A stretch of 64,000 nt of DNA from Arachis hypogaea. Its lineage: Eukaryota > Streptophyta > Magnoliopsida > Fabales > Fabaceae. Each line of letters begins with the position of its first letter. Position 1 is the stretch's first letter. Below, one piece after another: positions 12,349-25,400 of the stretch. The position numbers and the translations under genes are program-made. The stretch lies in assembly GCF_003086295.3 (NCBI RefSeq), contig NC_092052.1, forward strand, positions 26,635,427 through 26,699,426, given 5' to 3'. The notes beneath the pieces are model-generated. The model was given only the letters and a program-made list of their open reading frames with translations, ran no database searches and was not told where the DNA came from.

Positions 12349-15300
12349 TGTAAGATCCATACTTTTCGAAAAAATATTATTATGAGTTAATTTCAATTTA
12401 TTTATTCATTAAAGACTTTATTTTTAGAAATTATTTTATCAAAAGTAATTAAATCAAGTCTTGACAATTAAATTCGAAATTTTACTTAATTTTATAATTA
12501 TTGAATAATTTTTTATATTTAAATTACACAGCTCAACAATTGCAAAAGAATAAGAATTTTATACAATTTAGTTAAATAATAGAGATTCTAGAATTTAAAT
12601 ACTTTAATTTTATAAACAAAGAAAATAAATTATATTATCTTTAATTCTAAATTAAAATATTCGATTAAAAGTCAATTAGTAAATTAATAATCAAATAATA
12701 TTTTCAAAATAATTTTAATAAATTAAATTAGGTTTTTAATTAATACTCTATATCCCAATTTTATTAAAAATTACCCAAACTACCCTAATCCTAACTTTCT
12801 ACCCCCACCATCTTTCCCTTCCACAAACCCTAAGGACACTTACCTGCTTCAGATAAAAAGGAAAAAAGAATGAAGGAAAGAAAGCTTCAGACAAAAAGGA
12901 AAAAAGAAAGAAAAAGAATGAAAGAAAGAAAGAGGGAAACAGGGAAGTGAGATTCGAGAGGAGGTCGCGCCATCATCGCGGACCGCCGCTGCCGCTGCGT
13001 CTTGTTGCTTGCGCCGTCGCCGTCGTCCAGGAAGCTACCGCTTCTGTTCGCCGTCGCCGTTGAGATCGCAAAGAGAGATGGCTCGCGAGTGAAGCGAGGT
13101 CGTGGGCTTGGAACCGCCGCGCCTTCGTCGCCACTACTCGCCTTTCCTGTCACCGCCGTCCAACGCGAAGCCAGCCGCGGTTGTCGCATCTCCCAGCCGT
13201 GTCTGCCGCCGCCGCGTCGTCGAGAGGGAAGCTATCGGGTCGCACAGAGTGAGAGAGAGAGAGAAAGCACGGGAGCAGAGGAGAGAAAGGAGAGACCCAC
13301 GCCAGCCACCGCCGCTTCTGCACCTCGAAACCCTGCTGCCGCCGCCGGAGTGCACACTGCCGGTAAGGGTTTTAAGTTTAGTTTCTATTCTTTTGGATTC
13401 CGGGAACCTTTATTGTCACTGCATGTTTATTTCAGTCGTCTGCCGCTGCTGCTTGTTGTTCTGAACTGCTGCACCGTCGTTGCAGCGGTTCTGGTCACCA
13501 GGTGTGGCGTGGGTGTTGCCGAGACCACCATTGGAGCTGCTGCTACTCGGTTTAGCGCTCTTCCTTTGTTGCGGTAAGCATTTTCATTTTGAAGAGCCTT
13601 TCAGTCAGTATTCTGTTATTTTACGTTGAGGTGTTGTGGCATTGTCTGTCATAGGGTTGTATATCGATGCTTGCATGTCGTGCTCGGAGTTCACGACTGC
13701 TTTGTTTCACTAGTTTAGTAAGTATTTCTGTGTCGAAAGTCCCTGCGTTAGTGTTTTGTTCCGTGTAATAAAGTATTTCGATGTTAATGGTTTTAGGAGT
13801 TAGAATCTGAGTTGTTTGTGGCGTTTGAAGCTGTTTCTGCTTTTGAGAGAGCAAGCAGAGCCGAGGTTTTGGTTGCCGTCAATTCGGGTTAAGGCAAAAG
13901 AAACTCTGTGAGGCGTTTGGGCTATGTGTTTTGACTTATCGAGGTAGGAATTTTTCTTAAAACTTAATTTTATCTTACAAAGTTGTTATAAATAGATATC
14001 GATGTGAAAAATATATTTCTGTGATTATGTTTGTCCTATGGATGTGGCTGTTGCTGTATTGAATTATTAATTGCTTCAGTGATGTGTGGTTATTGATAAA
14101 AGAGTGGTTTGTAAAGTTATTTGATTTAATGGTATTAAATGTGGTTTTTTTCTGGTGTTGGAGTTAGTTTGTTAAGGTAACTGAGTCGATTTTTGAAATA
14201 ATTTGGGATATGAAAATGAATGGATTTTGGAAGCGGTTTGGGTTTAAATTAGTTTGATTTTATAAATTACCTAATATTGGAGCTGGTTTGATTTTGAAGA
14301 AAAGATTTATTATTGGAATTGATTCAATTTGAAAATAATTTGATATTAGAACTGGATGAATTTTGGAAAATGATTGAGACTTGGAAATGGTTGAGAAGGG
14401 TTTGAGAAATGTTTGGATGGGACCCGAAAAGGGTGGCAGAGTTCGAGTTTTAAGAGAGATGCTGCCGAAATTTTATAAAACTGGAAGTTTTGTTTGAAGT
14501 AATTATTTTAAAAGATTTAGTTTTAAACATTATATGGTTTAAGATTAATTTATTTATCAAAGAAAGAATTATGTTTTGAATTGGGGTTTTTGATGAACGG
14601 AATGGAAAGAAGGAATGATGAGGATTGTCTTTGAAATATGATATTTGAATGAATTTGGAAATGAGATATGGATTGACGCATGATGATGATATTGAGAATG
14701 ACTTAGACATTGATGAATGTGGAATGAATTATTCATATGGCATATGAATTTGAGTTATCTGAGATACGAGTTTCCCTGGGTAAACGCAGTGACTTGCCAC
14801 CACTTGCTCTAGGTTAAGACCCGATACTCTGTTGACCCTACGACGTAAGGGTAACCGGACACTTATAAATTGTTAAACTGTTCTTAACTGCTTCCTGAAC
14901 TATTTGCTATAACTGTTACCTAAACCTGTGCTTTTCTTGTCTAATTTGCCTGTGTTTGTCATGGTGTGCTACTTTTGAGAATGAGCTTTGGTGCTGAATT
15001 AATGATTGTATTGATTGATTGATTGCGTGGTTGGTCTCTGATTAAGATTTTCTTTTAAGAAAAAAAAGGTTTTGGATTTCTGAAAGATTAAATATTGTTT
15101 CTTTGAAAAGGTTTTAAATGATTAGCTATTGGTTTTAAAAGATTCATAAGGCAATGATAATCACTGAGCTTGAAAATAGTTTTTTTTATTAAGTATCTTC
15201 TTATGACAACTCTGAAACTTCATGGTGAGACCGTGTGGTTAGGTTCTCACCCCCTACAGCTTTACCTTTTCAGGAATCGGATGAAGAAGCATTATGAAAA

Positions 15301-15633
15301 GTTATACTACGTTTTGGTTTATATGATGTTGTATTAATTAGATTATTTTTCTTCCCTCGTCTTTGTTATTACAATTTTGTAAGAGGGATAGGAATTTTGT
15401 GTTTTATATGTATATTATATTATAAGCTATTATGTAAGTTGATCTTGTATATGAATCTATGCCTGTTTGTTTTTTTTTAAGATAAATTATTTATTTCCAG
15501 TTTTCAAAGAAATCAGCGATACGGTGTCGAGTCACAGGCTCTTATTTTAATATTAAGTATATAAAGTAGTCGTAATACTTCTTGCTATCAGAGTGGCGCA
15601 CCCGGAAGCATGTCTGGTAGTGGGGGTGTTACA
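12349..15633. mobile_element. Solo long LTR, 3.3 kb (copy 2)
   Basis: It starts TGTAAGATCC and ends GGGGTGTTACA, with an exact 5-bp target-site duplication ATTTT at 12344-12348 and 15634-15638. There is no internal domain, primer site or coding sequence. A GC-rich leader (about 12960-13600) carries donor-like GGTAAG motifs at 13362 and 13573. The segment 14765-14860 is a diverged version of the 'fttccctgggta' block of copies 1 and 4. TG...CA ends with a 5-bp duplication and nothing inside mean a solo LTR left by LTR-LTR recombination. Confidence 0.88.
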
Positions 15634-17746
15634 ATTTTAAAGCGTTTTTTAACGTTGAGGATGATATTAATAAGGAAAAAAAAAGGTTGGGGACGATTTT
15701 GATTTTAACCTCATACCTTAAGGACGAAAAAGTACTTAACCCTAAATTAAACATGCCTAAGATAAACAATGTCTAACAAAATACCCCAAAATCAAAGCAG
15801 CAAATTGAATATTTTGAATTGATTTTTGTCATACTTCATAGTTGTTGATTAATTTGTGGTTGTTCCATCTAAATTACATACAATATATAAATTCAGAATG
15901 ACAACAACTATAGCAAAATAAAAACTCATCCATTAAACCAACTATAGCAAAATTCAGAATGATAGTAATTCTAAATCCAGACGATTATATCAATTCATAC
16001 AATTCATACAGCATTAAATATAATTAAATTCAGCAATCCATACAGTTAATTCACCAAAATTCTCTAAAAAGCTATTAGATGGAAAATACCAATTTTCCTC
16101 TCCTAGGCTCGTTAGGTCAATATAGCAGAATTCAATATAGCAGAACTGAACTTATATAGCAAAATTCAAAATCCAAAGGCCCAAAATTAAACTTATATCA
16201 AATTTATATTCAGTAAAATTCAGAATTACAGAATGATTAATCCATATAATTAAAAAAAAATTGAAAAGCAAAAGAAGAATTCGGAAGAACTCTGCATCTG
16301 AACTCAAAACTAGACTAAATTCCTCACTGAATAAAAAATTAATTGAAAAAAAGAAAAATCCAAGAACTCAAGAACCCAAGTCATACAGTTAATTCACTGA
16401 ATAAAAAAAATTAATTGAAAAACAAAACCCCAAGAACTCACCGTGGCAGAGAGCACAGAAAGCTAGAGTTCATGGTGGCAAAACAGATGCTCGACGACAA
16501 CGATGATAGCAGAAGTGCAGAATAGATGCCCGACGACGATGATAACCTTCAAACTGTGCTTCCGACAACGACCAGAGGACCAGAGGACTAGACGACGATG
16601 ACCAAAGGACCAGAGGACCTTCGATCCGCGACGGTGGCAATGTCTGGTGGTCACTATCGGCGTCGATTATGTTGGCGACGGTGGAGTTCCTTCTGGAGCT
16701 GTTGGAGGATGACTAGAAGAGGAAATTAGAGTTGAGGGAGGCTATGTGTGAGTGGCTCTTCGGGTGGGTTGGGTCAACTATAAGTAATGTGTTTTTTTTT
16801 TTCTGGAGCATCAAAATGACGCCATTTTTGTCAATATAAAAAATCAAAACTTGTGAAAACCCAGCCGGTTCAGCCAGTTTACCAGTTTACCGGTTAGACC
16901 GATTTTTTCATTGATTTTTTGTAGGATGGTTCTGGAGGTTAACCGAACCGGTCTTGGTGTTAATCCGGTCGAATCAACTAGTCCGGTCTGATTTTCAGAA
17001 CCTTGCTACTAACGCTTTTATAAAATATTTGGGAGGGGGTCATGGCTTGCATTGCCCCAGAGAAGCTCTGCCTCTGTAGTCATCACAACAATGGTATAAT
17101 TAAGATAGATTACATTTACCAATTCCAAGAGACTCACGCGTTTGTAAACCACTAAGCTATAATTTCAAGCTCAGTAAATCACTTAGGTGCTAACCCAACC
17201 TAATAAAGGAGAATCAAGTGTACTCTAACCAGCATACTTTCAAATACAAACACTCAAATAATGATTGAATTTTGGCTTTTGTATGACTCATCTCTTTACC
17301 TTTTTTATCTTTCAAATTGATCTTAATTCTAGACACAAGAGAACAAGAACATATTCAATATGACAAAGGAATAGGTTTCTGTATCAAATGGTTGCCTTCT
17401 TCCTTGTCTTCGTTCTTCTTATATAGATATTGATATACTCTTCTTCAAGGTTGATATAATTCCCTTTTTCACAAAACTAGCCGTTGCACCAATTATGTTA
17501 TGGCTGTTGGCATTGAGAAGATCTTTCCTTCTTTGTTCCTCAAGTTTGAATATAGCAATTCCTTATGAATATGATCTGATTTTGGAGTGCATTACTTGCT
17601 GTTTTGATTGTACAGATTCTTTCCTAATTTGGCTTGATATCATCTTTGATTGATTCTTATAATACTTATCATAATGGTTAGTTATAATAAGGAATAGTTA
17701 ATTATGTTTGTCATCATATGGTACCAAATTAATTCTTAAATTAACA

Positions 17747-19431
17747 GAGATATAGTTATGACTTACATGAAATATATATACAAAAATAAATAACTAAAAC
17801 TAATAAATAACTAAAACTAATTATATTGCATGTGATGAACTATTTGATCTCTAATTGAGTTACGATGATCATCCATTTCTAGGATGAACTATTATGAAAA
17901 AAAAGACTGAGTTCATACCAATAAAAACAATTATTCAGTTTGGCAAGTAATAAAGAAAGAAAATTATGAAAAAAAAGAAAGTGTTCACTTACAGATTGTT
18001 GTTGTTGAATGAACCGATTTTGTAGTTTCAAAGCCTACCTTCTTTGTATCTGAAATTTCATGAAAAAGTTCTTTTTAAAAGATGAAAGAGTATAAAAAAG
18101 GTGTGGTTGGTAGAAAATAAATTAGTCTATCATAAATTTCCAATGACATTCTCAATTGAATGTTGAAGCAAGTCCACTATTGCTTTTGAAAAATGTACAT
18201 TTAGAATGCTGAACGTTGATGAAAAAGAAGCCAAACATAAAGGACGCCGTTCAATAAACTAAAATGTACGTTTGTTGAATGAAACATTAAACCAAACACA
18301 CACTTAGTTTTAGTTCATTTAGAATTTTATATTATTTTTAATTATTTTATTATCATAGCAAAATTGTATTGGTTTCCGTCAAGATGATATTGTATTTCTA
18401 AGATGATACTAATTTCATTCCATAAATAATTTTTAATGCAGATTCTAATTCTAAATCAATTTACTTTTTGAAAGTATCAAAAGTGATATTCTACAAATAT
18501 TCTATTAAAGATGCTCTAAAATTTTATATACAATTTTTTTTCTTTAATTAAAAAGTACTAAAATTTCATATTATTTTGGAGTACCGAATCACGTACCTTC
18601 CTTTCTTGAGGAAACCTTAACTTTTGTTTAGCCTTGTTTGTTAAGAATGTGAAATATGTTTTCTTTCTTTTTGTCTTGTTATTTCATTGTAAATAACTAG
18701 TGACTAATGATTTTCATTCTTGGGAGAATGCTGTTGTGTATCATCCAATTACAAAATTCTAAAGGCAAGCCAAAACTAAGTTTTTACTCCATAATGAGGA
18801 CATATGATTACATCTCATGATGAATGACTCAATTTTTATATCATTCGTTATTCGGAGTATAGTAACAATTAAGTTTTTGAAGATTTCGATTTTGTATTAT
18901 TTAATCTTTGATGAAAAAAAAAGTACCCATTTGATTCTCTACAATAGCAAAATGTGAACACGTTATATCCAGTGCTTATATATACTATTAATTACTGTGA
19001 CATGTCTATTTACGAAAGATTGTTATAATCGTCGACGCCGTGCATATAACAATTTTTAGAACAAAATTTCACCAGTTTCGGTAGGATTCATGATAAATAA
19101 AGAGCTATTGATAAATGTTATATGGAAGCTCAGAAAATAATGAATGTTTCATTATCTAAAACTACATCGTTTCCATACTCACATAACAACAATAGAACAC
19201 ACACCGCTATAGATAACAAAATACATAAGCAAATCAATTTCATTTCGTAATATCCAAAAGCCCGGTTTTTTGCGACTCACCAGTTTGACTCAAAACAACG
19301 TCGTTTTAGTTTTTTTTTTTTTTTTAAAAAAAAGAGAATAGCGAACCCAACCTAACCCCACCCCGTTCCACCCCACCCTTTCTCTCTCTCTCTCTCAGTC
19401 TTACTCATAGAGGTGAAACAAAAAATCCTAA
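17747..19431. other. AT-rich intergenic DNA, no gene seen
   Basis: No coding sequence, RNA gene or clear transposon ends were found. A homopolymer T tract lies near 19310-19325 and a (CT)n tract near 19381-19396. Confidence 0.6.
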
Positions 19432-19870
19432 GAGCTTGTTTGAAAAAAATTGAGTTTGAGAAAAGAATTTTATTTCTTTTAAGAAAAAAATTCATTTCTA
19501 TTTGAAATTCAAGTTCATGGTTTGGAATGACTATAATATACTAATAGAATATAATTCAATTCTTTGATTTGGAATAACTCTTACATGAGTTAAATTTTAT
19601 TCTTTTACAATTTTGTCCTTAACAAAATTATTTTATTAAACATCTATTTATTTCAATAAGAATATTTTTGACATTTGACATGTTAAGCTAAATTGGTGTG
19701 AGAATTGATTTCAAAATCAGATCACAAAGTGGTCTGATTTGTAAATGAGACAAAAGTGAGAATTGGAATTCTCAAAGGAGTTTAAATCATTCATTTTTAT
19801 TTGTTCTAAAACAAGGAAAAGAATTCTAATTTTTGAGTGAATTCTAATTTATAGGTTTCCAAACAAGCTC
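19432..19870. mobile_element. Harbinger/Tourist-type MITE, 439 bp
   Basis: The ends are GAGCTTGTTTG at 19432 and CAAACAAGCTC ending at 19870, with a TAA target-site duplication on each side (19429-19431 and 19871-19873). A 3-bp TAA/TTA duplication is diagnostic for the PIF/Harbinger group. There is no coding capacity. Confidence 0.85.
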
Positions 19871-20230
19871 TAATATCCTATGGGTGTTGTCGTCGAACAG
19901 CGACCAGCCCACCAGCCACCATCCACTAGCCACCAGTCAAGGAGGTCACCAAATCCTTCTTCTCTTCGTGGGTGCTGTCGTCGCTTGTGGAAAGCTCTGC
20001 TCGGCCCTCTTCTCATTGTTCGTCTTCTCCTTGCCATCGCACAAAGGGGCTGCGTCGAGCTCGTGGCGTCACTGGTAGCGAGGGTTGCTGGTCCATCGGT
20101 TGTCATCTCTTCAAGCTTTCTCTCGCTCTCTTTGTCCGAGCTCACTTCTGTTCTCCGTTGCCGTCACTTCTTTCCTCCCTCGCCCCCGGTAAGCAATGCT
20201 CGACTATTCTGTGATTCTGAGTTGTTGGAC
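19871..20230. other. GC-rich island of unknown nature
   Basis: A 350-bp GC-rich stretch is open in several frames and ends with a donor-like CGGTAAG at about 20187. This layout resembles the GC-rich leaders of the long LTRs in this window. The overlapping ORFs have no recognisable motif and are not called as genes. Confidence 0.4.
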
Positions 20231-21446
20231 TGATTCTAAGTTGCTGTGTTAATAATAATATAATACTACTTTTGTTAATTTTTACTTATTCTGAGTTACT
20301 AAAACTTTGAGTTGCTGGGTTTTTTAACTTTTGATTTCAAGTTTGTTAATTTTTATTTATTCTGAGTTACTTATTTAGATTTATTTTTGCTGAATGTTAA
20401 AGATGAAAGAAGAACAATCATAAAGTTGCTTATTCAAATTTATTCTGAGTTTGTTAAACTTTGATGTTTAAATTTAAAGTTATTTGTAAATTTTTAATAT
20501 TAAATTATGAATAATTTATTATGTGGAATAGTAAAATTTTGAATTTTATTAATTTAAAAAAATAATTAAATTTTTAAATATTTTAAATTATATACTAAAT
20601 GTTAAATAATATATATTGATATCAAAAAATTAATAGTAAAATATAAAAATAATTGTTAACAAAAATTTTGGTAAAATCATAATTTAATAATTAAAAAATT
20701 ATTGAAGGGTAGGTATCTTAAAAAAAATAATTTAATTATTAATTTTTTAAAAGTATTTTAATAAAAATACAATTTAATCAATAAAAAATAATTTATTAAA
20801 GAGTATTTTGGTAAACAAAATTTAATGATAAAAAATAAAATTTTTTTAATGAGTATTTTTTAAAAAAAATAATTTATTTTTTTTTAAATGGATAAAATTC
20901 ATATTAGTTAATACAAAAATTTTAAAATAGATTAAAGAAGAGGTTTTTTAAAAATTAAAAGAGAGAGAAATATACATTTATAAAATAGAGGAGATAAAAA
21001 TGTCATTTTATTATCTCACAGAAAAAAAATAAAATTTTCTCTTATTTTATATTTAATTAAACTAATTAAATTTCAATTGGATTCTGATTAGACTATTAAA
21101 ACAACTAATGACTTTTTCAGTTCTAAGGAATCATATTCCTAGGCATAAAAATTAATCTTTGGAATAATATTATCAAGTATATAGTATTCCTATATTTGGT
21201 TTGTAAAAATAAAATTTATGGAATATTAATAATATGTCTAGGAATGTTTTAGTTTTTGTTTGGTTCATATTTAATATATTTGAGAATTGTGAATACTTTG
21301 TCGAAAATGCCCTTATAATTTTTAATTAGAATATTAATGATTAAATTTAATAAATATATAAAATAAAATATTTTTAATTAAATTTTTTAAACTCTAATTT
21401 TTTAAATAAATATAAATATAATAAAATATTATTTTTATTTTATTTT
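20231..21446. other. Very AT-rich DNA, no gene seen
   Basis: Mostly A/T runs and short degenerate repeats; no coding or RNA feature is supported. Confidence 0.6.
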
Positions 21447-21752
21447 TAAATTTACTAAAATATCCCTAATATCAAATATCTTTAATTAAAATTATTATTG
21501 ATTCTAATTTTTTTAAATTTACTAAAATACCCTAATAACAAATATCTTTAGTTAAATTATTATTGACTCTAAATTTTTTTAAATTTACTAAAAAACTCCT
21601 AATATCAAATATCTTTAATTAAAAGTATTATTGATTTTAAATTTTTTTAAATTTACTAAAATATCCCTAATAACAAATATTTTTAGTTAAATTATTATTG
21701 ACTCTAAATTTTTTAAATTTAATAAAATACCCCTAATATTAAATATGTTTAA
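21447..21752. repeat. Tandem repeat, about 66-bp unit, alternating A-B variants
   Basis: Five units begin AAATTTACTAAAA (or a close variant). They alternate between an A type (AATATCAAATATCTTTAATTA then ATTGATT) and a B type (AATAACAAATATCTTTAGTTA then ATTGACTC), in the order A-B-A-B-A. The true period is therefore a dimer of about 133 bp. Confidence 0.85.
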
Positions 21753-21938
21753 TTAAAATTAACACAAAATACGTATCTAAATTTTCAAAAATTCCATAAT
21801 TCATAATTCGTCTCATAATCCATAATTGAACTTATATAAAACAAATCTCAACGATTCTAACCGCATATGTATTAAAAAGCTTTACTATTATCCAAATTAA
21901 AGTTACAAAGAAGTCTCAAAAAGTTAAATTACTAACAG

Positions 21939-22398
21939 TGTAACAGCCCAGACCACCCGCTAGCACGATATTGTCCGCTTTGGCACACAAGGCCTCACGG
22001 TTTTGCCTTTGACGATAGGGATGCTAGCCGAAGCCCCCCACACTCACTCGTCAAAACGCGTCATGCTAGGGAGAGGTATCCACACCTTTATAAGGCATGC
22101 TTCGTTCCCCTCTCCAACCGATGTGGGCCTTACAATCCACCCCCTAAGGGAGTCCAGCGCCCTCGCTGGCACATCGATCCGGTTTCCGGCTCTGATACCA
22201 TCTGTAACAGCCTAGACCACCCGCTAGCACGATATTGTCCGCTTTGGCACACAAGGCCTCACGGTTTTGCCTTTGACGATAGGGATGCTAGCCGAAGCCC
22301 CCCACACTCACTCGTCAAAACGCGTCATGCTAGGGAGAGGTATCCACACCCTTATAAGACATGCTTCGTTCCCCTCTCCAACCGATGTGGGCCTTACA
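21939..22398 (-). mobile_element. Complete TRIM retrotransposon, 460 bp
   Basis: Two LTRs of exactly 196 bp (21939-22134 and 22203-22398) differ at three positions. Both start TGTAACAGCC and end GGGCCTTACA. The 68-bp interior carries, on the - strand, an initiator-tRNA-Met primer site TGGTATCAGAGC (22200-22189), two bases from the right LTR. It also carries a purine tract AGGGGGTGGAT beside the left LTR. There is no coding sequence, as expected of a terminal-repeat retrotransposon in miniature. The left flank is AACAG; the right flank is ATGAT, so its own duplication is not intact. Confidence 0.92.
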
Positions 22399-22402
22399 AT
22401 GA

Positions 22403-25400
22403 TGTAAGACCCAGAACTTTTGAAAAGTCTTATTATGATCAAGTCTCAAATCATATAGTTATTTATAGCCTTAATTTCAGAAATTATTTTATTAAAGATA
22501 ATTAAGGCAAGTTTTGATTTATTGAATTTGAGACGAGTTATGATCTTTATCCAATTTTATAATTATTGGGTTATTTTCTATGTTTAGATTATAAATTTGG
22601 CAGTCATGAAATAATAGGGGTTTTACATGATTTGGATTAGATAAGTAATATTTTAAATATTAATACTGCTATTTTAGAAAATGAGAAAATTCATTATATT
22701 ATTTCTAATTATCTGATTTGGGTATTTTATTGAAAGTAATTTGTAAAAATTGATGAGCAAATAATATTTTCTATATACATCTAGTGTTGGATTTAATTTG
22801 GGTTTCAATTACTATATTATCCCTACTCTTATATGAAATTAGTAAAATGCCCCTAACCCTAATTTTCCACACAACACTTTTACCCCCCTTTTTCCCTAAC
22901 CTTCAGCCGCCGAAAACCCCACTCCAATTTGCTCTCTTCTCAGACCCAACAGCCGAGACATGAACCCTTCCCCTTCCTCAAATTAGTCGCAGCAGTAATG
23001 GGAAAAAGGAACGAAGGAAAAACGGATCCAAGGGAGAGGGGGCGGAGCTGTGCTCAGAAGAAAGGGTGAGCCATGCGCCGCTGCCACCGTTCAGCCCGTT
23101 ACCACTGCGCCGTCTGCATCGCGCCAGGAGAAAAGGACAAGGGGAGGGAGGAAAACTGCGCTGACGCGTCAAGCTTCACCATCGCCATCGCGTCGCTAGA
23201 TCGCCGCGCAGGAGGAGCCGTGTCGTCGTGCCGCCACTATTCGCAAAGAGGAGAGGGAAAGAGAAACGTTGAGGCAGAGAGCTACGCGAGGAAGGGTGTG
23301 GTCGCGGGCCGTCGTCCTTAGGGTTCTCGAACAGAGAACGGTGTTACTGCCACCGCCGCCAGAGCTGCCACGAAGGAGAGCGATGGGTAGGGAGCTCGCG
23401 GTGGGGGAAGGGCCAGGCGCCGGTGCTTTTGGGGTATTACCGCCGCCGTCCCCGGAGTGGCTGGTGTTATCGCCAGAGAAGACCACCGGAGTTGCTGTCC
23501 GCCTCTGCCTCGGGGTTCAGATCCACCGCTGCCGGAGCTCCTGGCCGAGCCTCAACCGCTGGGAACGCCGCTGCCGCCACCGAGCTCCACTGCCGGTAAG
23601 GCTTTTAAGTTGAGTTTCCCTTCGGTTGAGTTTCTTGGAACTTCATCGTTGCTGCGTGTGGTTCAGATCGTCGCTGCTGCTTGGGGTTGACTGCCGGGTT
23701 GTCGCCGAACTGGTTCGGAGACCGCCGTTGTTTCGGTTCAGCCGTTCCTTCGGTTCGGTAAGCGTTTCGATCTGAAAGCCCTCCAGTTACTGCTCTATTA
23801 TACGTTGAGGAGTTGTAGCATTTGTTGTTATGAGAGTTAATCTCGGTTATTATATATATTGTGATTAGAGTCGTTGTGGTTGCTGAGAAAACGGTTTGGA
23901 GCTGAGGTTTTGGTAGCTGGGATTTTGATTGTTGATTTCGGGTCGATGCGGAAAGGACTCGGTGACGCGTTTGAGTTATGGAATTTGCGCTTTGAGGTAG
24001 GGGCGCTTTTCGAAAACTACAGTTTATTATTGGAATTATTACATATGGGTACTGATGTGGGATATGGTGTAATTAGTGATTGTATCTGTCTTATGTATTA
24101 TTTGATTGACTCGAATGATTATGGATGTTGGCTTGGCTGAATTGTTGTGTGGCTTGTGAAATGTAATGTTTGAAGTTGATTCTTTAAATATTTGAAATGA
24201 GTTTAATCCGTTGAGGATTGGTTTGAATTGAGTCAATTATTTTGATGATGTGAAAGATAGAATGCTCTTGAAATCCAGCCTGGGTTGCTTTAATTGCTCT
24301 GGTTTTGATAAATGATTTATTGCTGAACCGATTCTTTAAAGCTTTGGAAATGAGTTAAATCGGTTGATATTGATTTGATTTTGAAATGGTTTCCTTGAGA
24401 TATGCCACTGAGGTGATTGTTGGATTTAGCTTGCTTTTGAATTAATTTCTGGTTTTGAGCTGTTGAAAAGGAATGGGAAATGGTTTAGTTGGGACCCGAA
24501 TCGGGTGGCAAAAGTCCAAGTTTTAGGGGAGGTGCTGCCGAAATTTTTATAAAATCCGAGTCTTTATTGAAATGTTGTCTGGAAAATGATGAGTTAAAGA
24601 CTTCTACTATTTTATTAGAATTATCGAGAAAAGGATGATTCATGCTTTCAAAATGAATTAATAAAGAGGAAGTTGTGATTTAGTCTTGCTTCTTAAGAAA
24701 GGCATTGTATCTCTTTCAGGAGAAGGTTATTTAGATGAAACTTGTGTTTTAAAGCTGTTTGGATGTGAAAAGGGTTTATGCCTTTGAATTTGACTTGGGG
24801 GTTTCAATTAAAGAAGTTTCAATGACCTTGAAAGAACCTGAATGTATATTGACAAGTTTCATTTTGAAATATTTTGAGAAAGGTTTTAAGTACTCTTTGA
24901 ATTCTGAATTCTTGCAAGACAAACAATTTTGAACAGTTGAAACGTTCTAGAATTTATCATGGGGGTTGAAGTTGGTTTTGCCTAAGTAAAGGAAACGGCT
25001 TTGAAAGAAGTAAATGATTACATGACTCGGTTTGGCTTAGATCCTATTTGCTTACTCAAATCAGAAAGCCAATGTTTTAATGATTTTAAATGAATTTGGC
25101 GAAATGAGTTATGTTATTCTCCCCTAAAGACTTGGGACTCTGCCGAGAAACTTTTGTTATGAAATCCCATTGTTGTATGGGTGATTTTGAATACTTTGAA
25201 ATAAATCCTTAACTTGCCATGGTTTTGGAAGTTTTGGAAAGAGAATGCCGAGAGTGGCTTTGTTTTAAAAAGGGAACTCACTTTGAGTAAATTTGGCTTA
25301 TGAGCCTGAGATGATTTGAGAAACGAGATTTCTAAAGCCAAGGCTGAAAAGAGTTGAAACTTGATTTCAAAGTGAAGCGATTTGAGAAAAAGTGATTTGT

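Larger units (their letters stand above)
11753..15742. mobile_element. Mutator-like element (MULE/Pack-MULE type), non-autonomous
   Basis: The long inverted ends start GGGTTAAGTACTTTTT on both sides, and similarity continues for roughly 100 bp or more. The flanks carry an exact 9-bp target-site duplication, TAAATTAAA, at 11744-11752 and 15743-15751. A 9-bp duplication with long TIRs is the Mutator signature. About 0.7 kb of native sequence remains; the rest is a solo LTR inserted in the right TIR. There is no MURA-type transposase. A short gene-like fragment lies in the left half. Confidence 0.9.
11210..17005. mobile_element. hAT-like element, 5.8 kb, containing a nested MULE
   Basis: The 8-bp target-site duplication CTACTAAC is exact at 11202-11209 and 17006-17013. 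The inverted ends (TAAATTTGTAAGAACCAGAC on the left; CAAGGTTCTGAAAATCAGAC as the reverse complement of the right) agree at 13 of 20 positions. Subterminal DNA is rich in AACCGG/CCGGTT motifs at 16860-16990. No transposase is recognisable. The interior at 15750-16440 is AT-rich. About 16440-16750 is a GC-richer stretch with short ORFs of no known family. Confidence 0.85.
6812..17075. mobile_element. TIR element (hAT-like ends) holding CACTA and hAT insertions
   Basis: The left end is CAGTGGTGGAGCTT and the right end, reverse-complemented, is CAGAGGCAGAGCTT. This is a common plant terminal repeat of the CAGTGGCGGAGC type, followed on both sides by a run of G. After removing the two nested insertions only about 0.7 kb remains, so it was a small non-autonomous element. 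I could not find a convincing target-site duplication, so the class is uncertain. Confidence 0.55.
6580..17746 (-). mobile_element. 5' LTR of the decayed copia element, split by a nested TE stack
   Basis: The LTR is present in two pieces, 6580-6811 and 17076-17746, about 0.9 kb in total. It starts (on the - strand) TGTTAATTTAAG at 17746 and ends at 6580 beside the primer-binding site. The 10.3 kb between the pieces is a stack of later insertions listed separately. The left piece contains the promoter-distal part of the LTR; the right piece contains the LTR start. Confidence 0.7.

Noticed and set aside
13002..13577. 191-codon ORF
   Set aside because: Same GC-rich LTR leader as above, arginine/proline codon bias from base composition, not conserved between copies.
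6812..17075. 8-bp duplication for the CAGTGGTGGAGC element
   Set aside because: The flanks (CCACGACA and TAGTCATC) do not match, so I could not confirm the class or exact ends.
23073..23613. Several ORFs on both strands
   Set aside because: GC-rich leader of LTR copy 3; no conserved protein.
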